From positions 1-64,000 of the forward strand of contig JBAIAA010000777.1 of the NCBI GenBank assembly GCA_037893245.1: a stretch of 64,000 nt of DNA, given 5' to 3'. Position numbers and translations under genes: made by a program. The stretch is from Crossaster papposus (lineage: Eukaryota; Echinodermata; Asteroidea; Velatida; Solasteridae). The notes beneath the pieces are model-generated. The model was given only the letters and a program-made list of their open reading frames with translations. It was not told the DNA's origin and ran no database searches. Positions 55,214 through 64,000 of the stretch are shown here, piece after piece (within the stretch, counting starts at the first letter, position 1; each line of letters opens with the position of its first letter).

Positions 55214-58200
55214 AAGGCTGGCTCACACTATGACGAACAGGGGGGTACGGCAAGCTACGGTAAGCTGCGAATTTCAATTTTGAATTTGCCGCCACTCATC
55301 GTGTGTTGCCGTCAGTTGTCGCTGACAAATCCGCTAGCGACCGCAGACGACCGAAATAAGTCGCGTCCGTCGGCAAATTTTGAGCTTGTTGGAAATGTTG
55401 TGGCGGCAAAAAAATCGTTGTGATTCCGTTCAGATTTCGTTAGAGACCGCAACCCTCATTTCCTTGACGTTTCCATGCCGTGCGATTCCGTCTCTATTTC
55501 GTTGGTAGTCGGTTGGTAGGCAAAACAACGGCAAGTGACGTCACATCTCGAACCCTGACGACACATTGCGGCAAGTAACGAAATTGTAACGACCTTGGTG
55601 CGACGATGGATTGCGAATTTTGGCCGGAGGGTGACGGGTGATGACTGTTGGTGGCAGGTCGTTTGCGATTACCTGCGGCATTGCAACGGTGGCCTGCGAT
55701 GGGTTACGATTTTGCAACGATGGTCTACGATTTTAAACTTTTAGTGCGATTTTTCACGTTGTGTGACGCCAGAACGTTGTGAAGAGTGGGAACGCCAAAC
55801 TCGACTATTTATACGACCCGCACACACACACACGCACACAACCTCTTCCCGCATCGTGTGGACCTATATTGTTCGGAGGTCCACAGTGCGTATGCAAGAC
55901 TAACTCACACAGGCTTTGATATCGACCGCAACCCACCGTCAGCCACCGTTCCTTGCCGCCAGCCAATCCGCTGCTAGCCGTCTGACCTCGTTCTTTGTTG
56001 CCGGGCTCCGTCGAGACATCGTCACTCGCCGCCCAGACAACGTCCGAGTTTAGTCGCTAGCCTCCGTTCCCTGCCGCAGCCATTCGTCCCTTGTAGACCA
56101 TGGGACGAGTGCGATTATTGTGTTCGTTCGTGATCCCCATTTTGGTACAAAATGAAAACATCGAAGTTCATTCAAGTTGTTGTTGCTAAATACAAAACTG
56201 ACTGTTCATTTTTGCAAAAGTGGCACTTTTTGTGTTTTTTTGGCGAAAATATGGACCGATTTTTATTTTTATTTTAAACTTGCCGTTACTTGAACCTAGG
56301 CTTTGGCCCGTGTTTGGCTCCAGCGTTATTGCCAAAATGCATAACTGAAGCCAAAACTGAAACACAGTTTCATTTAACAAAACGGTACTCACGTGACTAA
56401 ACATAAATTGTGACCAATCGAAAATACTGTGTTATGAGTCTTCGTCGGCATCCAATCAGCGCTCTCGTTACGCACAGTTTCTGACCCGGTGTACAGCAAT
56501 CCAACATGGCGGCTTCTAAAGACGACGCCGAGCCTTTATTTACGTGCATTTTGCACTGTGATTCTGGAGCCAAAGGCAGGGTTTCACCTTTTTTCTATTC
56601 AAAGCTGGTCTCGCTTCCTCGAGTTTGCTGACAAATGGAAGAGTTTGAAGGGAAAAAATTGCAGAGAGTGGATGTGTTACATGTACTTAGCATCGGCAGG
56701 CGCACCACCGAAACATGTTGGATTTCATCGATCTTGCTACGCCCGGTTTACGGACATCAATAAGATAGAGCAAGTCACAGCGGTAACAGCTGTCCAAGAT
56801 AAACGACAAAGGGAAATATTTGAAGCCGGTAGGTGTTGCAGTAACGTTCAGGCCTATATTGTCTGTTCGACTGTTGTCGACGAAGTATAACACCTCAGTG
56901 TTTGTTTGTGGTTCCGAAAAAGATTATGATGCTCTTAAATGACATTTACGACAACAGGCCATATTCTCTTAACTATGATATTGACCTTATATACGGGGCC
57001 ACACATTCGAACACGCTTTATGTTATTATAGTTCTGTACCTCTTTCTTTTGTCATTTGTCAATGTATATGTTATGGGATGGATGTGTTGTCGGTGCTGTG
57101 CATGTTGTTGGGAGTCGTACTAATAACCGACAACACGCACAGCACCGACTTAAAACACGGCAATTTCAAATCGTAAAAATTCCGTTCAACTATAGAAAGT
57201 TGATTTCAATTTATTATTTTGTTGGGGGGGGGGGGGGGGGGGGGGAGCGTGTGCAACTTTAGCTCCGTATTTTTGTGTAGAACATTTTTTTTTTAAAGGA
57301 AAATAGGGACAAGTGACAAACTAAATTTCTTTTCTTGTAACAAGTCATTTCCAAATTCCATCATTGATTGTATTTTTACTTCTTTTTTCTCTCTAGATTT
57401 AACCTTATATGCAGTTGCTAATCAGGAGACGAGCAGTGATAATGACAGACCTCCAAAGAAGACTTGTGTTTACTCAGATCCAGTGACAGCCTACCATCTA
57501 AGCCCCAACGTTAGAAGCATGTCATACCGACGGTGATCATACCGACTATGTGCATTATCTGCCAACAATCGCATGGGTTGTGAATGTTGTAACATTAATG
57601 TGCTCACTTCAGTGATTTTGTGATTGTTATAATTCTTAATTTTAGAGGGGAAAGCTGAGAGAATTATGCTCGAACTGGTTTTTGTGTACTAAATGACTAA
57701 ATATTTAAGACAAGTCAGAAGCATTTTTCTGACACTTTTCATTCTTTTCACGCAGTTAACTTCCACTATCCCTGTTCCAATGAGGGCAACTATTTTCAAG
57801 GCTCTTTCTAATTACTGAAACATCCATGATGGAGTATGAATATCCCTCTTACTGAGAAAAGATGGTACTCAAATAGGCATTTACACAAATTTAAATGTAA
57901 TTATTATTTGCAAATGGTGCATACAATTCACCATTTCTGTAATTTTAAATGTTATTACAACATTGACGTTAATCACAAACAATTCAGCTTCCCAGTAATG
58001 TTACAGGTCCAGTGTAAAATAAAACTGTAGAGTTGGGGCAGGCACTATCACTCGTGGACCACAGCAACCAAAACGTGGGTACAGGGCCACAAATTGTGAA
58101 CATTTATTTGTTAATTCTCAATTTTCATGTGATTCTAATTATTTTAATGTCACTTTGCAATGTTATGTTCCATAAAAAAGAAGAAGTGAATACTGAAGTT

Positions 58201-58991
58201 TATGTACTAGTGCTGACAAGAATAAAATGACAAACAATAAATATTGTGTGGATCTTATCATTTGATGTATTTCATTATTATGTATTTCATTACAAGCTCG
58301 CCTTGCATGAAACCCATTAAACAAAACACTGAGCTGATTGACCCGCTTACCCCCAAAAATAGATAAACATTATTGCAGATTTAAATTGAATATAATTATA
58401 AGCCATTTTATTTATCAATCAATTATCTAATAACACACTTAAATGGACCCATCAACCCAAAGAGAGTGATTTACATTTAAACGGTGGCGTTATTGTTCAT
58501 GTTTGTCGCCAGCTACTTGTTCCTGTCATGTACATGCTCTATGAGGCGAGTTGGCTTGAGTCAATACAATATTAAGTGAACAAAAGTATGGGGCGAACTG
58601 GCTTTGGGGCGAAATTGTTATGAAAACAACGCGAGAAAAACCAACTCGCCCCATGTTATTTTCGCCCCATCAAATTGTTTACGTAAAATAACTCTCCAAA
58701 GTGCCACTTTTGCAAAAATGAACACCCCAAATATTGTTAGGTATGCCCTAAAGATCAATTTGTGAAAGTGTTATCATGTACCAAGTTGGGGATCACGAAA
58801 ATGTCTTTCTGAAAGGATTTTGTGACTTCGTCCCATTGTCTATTGCCGTCGTGTTGTCGCTGGAGGTCGTTCCCAACCGTCAGCGAATCTTGGTTTTCCC
58901 CTTTTGCCGTCGCTTTGCCGCCAACATTTTTTAATTTTTTACGTTCGTCGCCTTTCGTTGGGTCTTTGCCGCTACTATGTGAGCCAGCCTT
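55214..58991. mobile_element. 3.78-kb TIR element inserted in LINE ORF1, carrying a gene
   Basis: Perfect 14-bp inverted ends AAGGCTGGCTCACA and TGTGAGCCAGCCTT. Outside them GAGGTT and TAGGTT are a likely short target duplication. Both subterminal zones (55230-56100, 58840-58980) are full of short degenerate GCGACG, GCAACG and TGCCG words, like transposase-binding arrays. Between them is a two-exon gene (56506-57536) and AT-rich sequence with AATAAA words near 58018 and 58220. No known transposase is visible, so it may be non-autonomous with cargo, or a little-known superfamily. Confidence 0.78.
56506..57536 (+). pseudogene. Two-exon gene of unknown function inside the TIR element
   Basis: Exon 1 runs from ATG 56506 to 56828 and exon 2 from 57397 to 57536. 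The junction G|AT is in phase and both splice sites are good (G|GTAGGT, CTCTCTAG). The protein starts MAASKDDAEPLFTCILHC and the frame shifts by one base at a T6 run near 56590. It then reads FLEFADKWKSLKG, REWMCYMYLASAG, KHVGFHRSCYARFTDINKI and, in exon 2, RPPKKTCVYSDP to a TGA, about 155 residues. Spaced Cys and His (CILHC, C, GFHRSCY) suggest a small zinc-binding fold, and RPPKK a nuclear signal. I have a general memory of GFHRSCYxxFTD-type sequences in multi-copy invertebrate proteins but cannot name the family. The frameshift could be a decay event or a sequencing error in the homopolymer. Confidence 0.6.
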
Positions 58992-60019
58992 TAGGTTGGC
59001 TGCGTCAATAGAATTTAACAGCGAAAGAATCGTCAATTTAGAGAAGGCAAAAACGAGCCTTGAGAAGTCCTTTAGTTCCCTCGAAAAGGATCTGTCGGCC
59101 GTGAATATCCTACTGTCCAAGCAGGGTGAAGATATTAACAAGCAGGAGAGGCTCGCCAGACGAAACAACTTCCGCGTGGTGGGAGTGTCCAAATCGGAGA
59201 ACGAAAACTGTGTACAGAAGATTTCGAATATTTTCAGTTCCATGTTCGGCTGGGATTCAAGCCCCCCGCGTATTGAGCGTGCTCACAGGGACGGACGAGA
59301 CAAGAACGGAGGACCAGCCCATATCCTGGTCAAGCTTCAGTTCTACCCCGACAAAGTGAGAGTGATGAAGGAATGGCGTCGAGCCTTGGAGGGGTCGCAA
59401 CTTTTCATCATGGATGACCTCACTTTGCGGGATTGGCAAGAGAAGAAACGATGGAAAACTGAGGTAAAGGCATTATACGATAAAGGAACAAAGCTGAGGT
59501 TCTTTGCTGGAAAGTGGAGAGCGAACAACGGTGAGGCCTTTAACCTAGTTTCGAAATGAATAACTGAATTATGATTTCTAGTTTTGTGGGGTTTATCCCC
59601 GCAAAATACTGTATCCTCAATTAAACACGATTTTGTTATCCTGTATTTACGAGCGATTGCGATACTTCTTTTTTTCCTTTCTTTTTTTCTTTTCTCTTTG
59701 CGAGAAAAGGAGCTCATTGGTGCTGGAATATGTTTCCTCTCAACAATACTTTTTGTTTGCGGGTTATTTGTCGACCTATAAGATTTGTTTGTGGGGGGGT
59801 ATAAAATAGGGAGATTTTTTGGGGGGAAGTTTTCTAATTTGTTTGTTTTTTTTGCGGTATGCAACGGTATGTGGTTTTTGGGAAGGGTGGGTTCTATGCA
59901 AAAATCCGGGGTAGCCTAACCACCGAGTTTTTAATTCAAATTCGTGGCTCACTGTGTAATTTGATCCGTTCACTCTCTTATTGATATTACATTTGATTTT
60001 AGTAACATGAAACATGGAA

Positions 60020-62894
60020 AAGGTTATTAGAAGTTTAATAATTCGTTGCTGGTAGATAAAACATACTCCAAATTAGTTAAAGATACTATTTGGGAGTTGG
60101 TAGAAGAATACGCCTTTTTTCCTTATTTACCCTCCAACTTGAGAAATATGCATCCTCGAGATATTTACTTTGTTATAAATGACCAAGTTTTTTTTCGAAA
60201 TGTTATTAATGAAAATAAGATCGAAAACGATTTCTTTTTCTGTCTGGAAGAAGAAAGAAACCAGAAAAACAGAGTGCAAGCTTGAGAAAGAGATAAGTAT
60301 TTTGTCCAATAAAGTTTCACAAGGGGATCTTGAATCGGTTGATTGTTTAAATGCTATGCAGGCCGACCTTGTGGACCTCCGGAAAAGAGAAATGGAGGGT
60401 TTTTTAATTAGATCTAAGACTCGTTGGATGGAGAATGGGGAAAAACCTTCTAAGTACTTTTTAAACTTGGAAAAACGTAATTTTGTTAATAAATCGATTA
60501 AGTGTGTTATTAATTATGCTAATTGTAGATTTACAAGTTCCAAAGAAATCGTACAAGAGGCTCAGAGATTTTATCAGAATCTTTACTCCACCCGTAAAGT
60601 TGAATATAATATTGATTTGATTTTGATTTTCGCTACAGCTAATAAGAGTATCCTTTCTGATAATATGCGGGACCGTATTGAGGGTCCTTTATCCCATGAA
60701 GAACTTATACATGTGTTAAAAAAGGCGAAGAATGGAAAGTCCCCAGGTTCGGACGGTTTTAGTTTTGAATTTTATAATTGTTTTGCCTCAGATTTGTCAT
60801 GGTATCTCCTACGTTCACTAAACGGTGCATATGTTTCAGGCCAACTTTCGGTTACTCAGAGATACGGGATAATAACTCTCCTGCCAAAAGGGGATAAGCC
60901 TCGACAGTATTTAAAAAACTGGCGTCCTATATCGCTTCTAAATACCTCGTATAAAATTGCGTCTGCCTGTATTGCAGAGAGAGTTAAATCATGTCTCCCG
61001 CACATTATTCATGAAAGACAAAAGGGATTTATGGCAGATCGTTTTATTGGGGAAAATATTCGGTTGATGTGTGATTTATTGAACGTTACCGAGTCCAATA
61101 ACATCCCTGGTTTATTACTCTCCATCGACTTTGAAAAAGCCTTTGATTCTATTTCACATGATTTTATTTTTAAAGTTCTGGATAGTTTTAATTTTGGTCC
61201 CTCAGTTAAAAAATGGATCAGGGTACTTTATAACCAAGCCGCCTCCTCAGTATTAGTTAATGGATTTCTTTCAGAATCATTTCACATTGGGAGAGGGTGT
61301 AGACAGGGAGATGGTTTAAGCCCATATTTGTTCCTTTTGTGTGCAGAAGTTTTATCCATGATGGTATGCAATGATACAGATTTTAAGGGTATTAAGGTTG
61401 GCGGCAATGAATTTCGATTATCCCAGTATGCTGACGATACAGTTTTGTTTTTGAATGGTACTGACAAGTCAATGCAGGCAGCCTTTAACATTCTTGATTT
61501 ATACGCTAGTATGTCTGGATTAAAAGTTAACGTTGAGAAAACGTACGCTATTTGGATTGGTTCTAAGAAGGACAGTGAGGAGAAGCTTTGTGAAGGGATT
61601 AATGTGAATTGGGTTGAGGCTCAGCATACTTTTCAAATTCTTGGTATTGAGTTCTCTACTGACCTTAATTCTATGGTTTCGTTAAATTACAATAAGATTA
61701 TTTTGTCCTTACGTAGTCAAATTTTTAACTGGTCAAAGAGACATTTGACTGTTCTCGGTAGAATTGCTGTTGTTAAATCATTGCTTTTGTCCAAACTTAC
61801 TTATCTTGTGTTAACCATTCCTGACCCTCCATGTAACATGATCAAAGAATTAAATACTATGTTTTTTAAATTTATCTGGAAAGGACAAGACCGTGTCGCT
61901 AGAAATCAAATGCTCCAAGATTATGCTCATGGTGGTTTGCGAATGGTCGATGTACGGGCCTATATAGATGCGCTAAAAATTACCTGGTTACGTAGACTTT
62001 TGAAGGCACAATCCCCAGGATGGTTTATTTTGTGTAAACATATTTTTAATACTACCCGTTTGTCTTTATTGGAAGGGGGCTCCGCTAAATTTGTGGGTAT
62101 ACAGGGTTATACAAGTAACGTTTTTTGGTTAAACGTGTTTTCTTCGTGGTCCAATTTTACTCGGACCCACAACCAAAGCGGAGTTACTAAAGAGTTCTCT
62201 TTGGTTTAACGATAAAATTAGGGTTGGAGGGAAATGTATACATTATAAACATTGGGACAATGTAGGAGTTCAATTTGTATGTGATCTAACAGATGAGAAC
62301 GGTAACTTTCTTTCATTGGAAGATTTTAAAAATACGTTTAATGTTCATACGAATTTCTAAGAGTATGGCGGGGTGTTGAGAGCTATTACGTCGTCCTTTC
62401 AGGATGCTATGTTGCAACAACACACGTGTATTAATCGCCCTTTCATACCGTTCAACCTTGAAGTCCTTTTAAAGGACCAAAAGGGGTCGCAGAGAATATA
62501 TCAAGTTTTAGTCTCTTCTAAGTATGTAAATAGGAAATTTATCGACAAATGGAACGTCAAATTGAATATTTACCTCGACTTTTCGAAATAGTCTTTAATT
62601 TTTGACATCCCATATTCGTGCACTGTGGACACTAAATTAAGATGGTTTCAGTTTAGATTAATTCACCGGATCTTGGGTACCAATTCGTTTTTGTTTAAAA
62701 TTAATAAAACAGACACTAATTTGTGTACATTTTGTAAGAATGAAGAGGAGACATTAGTCATCTCTTTTGCTCCTGTACTTATACAATCTCCTTTTGGTCT
62801 TCGGTATTTTCATGGATTAAGGAGAAAACCAATTTTTCTATTGCAATGGACAATGAAGTATTTTTATTTGGTAATAAAAAAGTGGTTAATTTGA
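60020..62894 (+). pseudogene. Tx1/L1-like reverse transcriptase, broken, no endonuclease
   Basis: The N-terminal spacer (SKLVKDTIWELVEEYAFFPY) lies in another frame up to about 60285. The main frame then carries EGFLIRSKTRWMENGEKPSK, KKAKNGKSPGSDGFSFEFY, ITLLPKGDKPRQYLKNWRP, GLLLSIDFEKAFDSISHDFI, GRGCRQGDGLSPYLFLLCAE and the catalytic SQYADDTVLFLNG, ending at 62209. Three C-terminal pieces follow in shifted frames, including TKLRWFQFRLIHRILGTN and LCTFCKNEEETL, the Cys-rich tail. GSPGSDG and the QGD.LSP box fit the L1/Tx1 group. At least three lesions plus the missing endonuclease make it inactive. Confidence 0.9.
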
Positions 62895-63206
62895 TCTTAT
62901 TGATATGTAGATTTCATGTCTATAAAATGAAAATGAATGGAAAATGTCCATCACTTTTAGTGTTAAAAAAGATGTGAAGAATTACTACTCGATGGGAAAA
63001 TTAATGTTTTACAGTAATGGAGTCGGCTTCAAATTTTATCAGAAATGGGATTCTTTTTTGACGTTATGTCAAGGTTAATTTATTTTCAATATTAATGGAT
63101 TTGTAACTGGTACCTGTCACTTAATATTGTTTGTATGGTTATTGAAAAAAGAGACAGTGAGCAATAAATAAGATTCCCTGGGGAAAAAAAATTAAAAAAA
63201 ATAAAA

Positions 63207-63270
63207 GATATTTCCTAATAATTTGGTAGTAAAATGTTGCGATTTCGCAAATGGTTTATCCTACCTTTAA
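63207..63270 (-). mobile_element. Fragment of the GGTAGGATACACCATT MITE
   Basis: Left-end part of the copy found at 39028, in inverse orientation, still attached to the oxidoreductase exon copy. Confidence 0.85.
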
Positions 63271-63297
63271 ATCCCGAGTGGGAAACAAAAATCATAC

Positions 63298-63392
63298 CTC
63301 TTCGTGACTGGTTCGCTGGGTCCGTTAAAGCAAACCAAGATACCAGTCCACTCTGAGCAATATTTGGCGGCTGCATTGCCCCACAAACCAGC
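63298..63392 (-). pseudogene. Second copy of oxidoreductase exon 1, truncated
   Basis: On the minus strand it reads LWGNAAAKYCSEWTGI, then GPSEPVTKR, followed by G|GTATGATTTTTGTTTCCCA. This matches 38908-39001 and its intron with a handful of changes. The start of the exon (MSATAIEVFD) is missing: homology stops at 63392 and an unrelated duplicated segment begins. Confidence 0.85.
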
Positions 63393-63705
63393 CTGGTGTA
63401 GCAGGGGGGGTGTCACCGGGCCCTTTCAATTCGTGTGGAAGGATCCCATCGACTAAAGAGTAATCTGAAGTCGACCACCATTTACCTCGTCGCTTGGGGT
63501 GTAAAATACAAGGCTAGGTCTACCTGCTGATTAAAACATCGTCGTAATATTCGTCAATAGTAAGCAAACTGCGAATCCGAGTTGGGCCTACAGCAAGGTC
63601 CATCTAGCAGTCATTGTGTTAGAGAACAACAGAGTCCAGCGAAAGGGCTATCTAGCCTGGCTATCCGGCGCACCAGGGTCAGCCACCCTCAGCTAAAGCC
63701 ATGTT
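63393..63705 (+). repeat. Empty-site copy of the LINE target region
   Basis: Matches 32169-32350 up to TCGTCAATA at 63559, then 36139-36285 from AGCAAACTGCGAATCC. The 3.8-kb LINE is absent here. The nature of the underlying sequence is unknown; it is non-coding and not an RNA I recognise. Confidence 0.88.
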
Positions 63706-64000
63706 CCCATTGGACTTAATTTTGTTAGAGTACCGCGACTTTTCTTTAGAATGACAAAATTAAATCCAATGGGGACGCACGGTAAACTGACCTCCCTGTC
63801 AATTTACCGCGACCGTGATGTAAAATGAACAGGCCGAAAGAGGTCGCGGAAGCCTTCCGCGCAGCCACGGTAAATTATCAGGGCCGCAATGTGTGACATT
63901 CTGCCAGTCTCGAACAGCGAATGAACCGTTCCGTCGCGGAATATAAGTCCAGGTGGGAACGCGTGGTAGATTCACGCTAAGGAATGCCGCGGTAAGTTTC
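63706..64000. mobile_element. Possible TIR element cut by the window edge
   Basis: CCATTGGACTTAATTTTGT near 63712 and its inverse near 63752-63775 form a hairpin. The GC-rich remainder has repeated CCGCG and GGTAAATT/AATTTACC words, similar in style to the subterminal zones at 55.3 and 58.9 kb. Confidence 0.35.

Larger units (their letters stand above)
55028..59559 (+). pseudogene. Tx1/L1-like ORF1 protein, interrupted
   Basis: The N-terminal part starts MPPKKRGGKTRPGRGAG (basic) and changes frame near 55140 into FETFVTLSKLVDGQQQLEV, where the TIR element is inserted at 55214. After 58991 the protein resumes with RLAASIEFNSERIVNLEKAK and a coiled coil (SLEKSFSSLEKDLSAVN). The RRM-type core follows (NNFRVVGVSKSENENCVQK, RIERAHRDGRDKN), then IMDDLTLRDWQEKKRW and a stop at 59559. 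The two halves are in different frames. This is the RNA-binding ORF1p of an L1/Tx1-type LINE. Confidence 0.82.
54923..63206 (+). mobile_element. Tx1/L1-like LINE split by a DNA element; endonuclease missing
   Basis: ORF1 parts lie at 55028-55213 and 58992-59559, with a 3.78-kb TIR element between them. The reverse-transcriptase region starts near 60020, only 460 bp after ORF1, so the endonuclease domain is deleted. The C-terminal region extends in pieces to about 62894 and the element ends in an A-rich tract at 63184-63206. Confidence 0.82.

Noticed and set aside
55786-55977. Open frame with a CACACA start in the TIR element
   Set aside because: Lies in the subterminal motif array; composition follows the repeated words.
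58755-59243. Minus-strand 162-codon frame
   Set aside because: Antisense shadow of LINE ORF1 and the end of the TIR element.
1-64000. CRISPR array, operon or bacterial features
   Set aside because: No regularly spaced short repeats with unique spacers. Introns, SINEs and LINEs show a eukaryotic nuclear genome.

Overview
The window looks like AT-rich nuclear DNA of an invertebrate deuterostome, most likely an echinoderm and perhaps a sea star. The genes are animal-type: small exons with GT-AG introns, secreted F5/8C and collagen-C1q proteins. tRNA-derived SINEs end in AT-rich tails, and foldback MITEs occur roughly every 1-2 kb. The organism call is inference; no species-level marker is visible.

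Host genes. (1) A secreted protein on the + strand (2957-6650, five exons, 381 aa) has a signal peptide, a Cys-containing domain, a Thr/Ala/Ser/Pro repeat domain and a C-terminal F5/8 type C (discoidin) domain. An orphan paralogous signal-peptide exon lies at 9488. (2) An alpha/beta hydrolase on the - strand (18265-12935, seven exons, 298 aa, DUF1057-like) has no visible nucleophile-elbow exon. (3) A broken FAD-dependent sarcosine-oxidase-like gene lies on the + strand (38862-42869). A second copy of its first exon lies inverted at 63298-63392. (4) An intronless-CDS collagen-C1q protein on the - strand (44674-43844) has an upstream non-coding exon, a promoter and a triplicated ~150-bp upstream element.

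Mobile DNA fills the rest. One MITE family (GGTAGGATACACCATT ends) has about nine copies, several beside exons. A cluster at 23.4-26.1 kb holds three head-to-tail ~535-bp TIR elements, a ~1-kb relative with a nested four-arm foldback, and a 53-bp deletion derivative. Two long direct repeats (26.1-27.8 kb and 52.9-54.9 kb) carry gene-like exons. A CR1/L2-like LINE (32351-36138) can be delimited because its empty target site is present at 63393-63705. A Tx1/L1-like LINE (54.9-63.2 kb) has its ORF1 split by a 3.78-kb element with perfect 14-bp inverted ends, and that element carries its own two-exon gene. Both LINEs lack the endonuclease part of ORF2.

The main points of interest are four. The 3.8-4.2 kb repeat exon is a mucin-like repeat in the gene's frame and an unbroken collagen Gly-X-Y repeat one frame away. 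The 3.78-kb element carries a gene of unknown type. The 25-kb cruciform could give long hairpin RNA. The right edge is a mosaic of segments copied from 32-39 kb. The genes do not form a pathway; two are secreted recognition-type proteins and two are enzymes.
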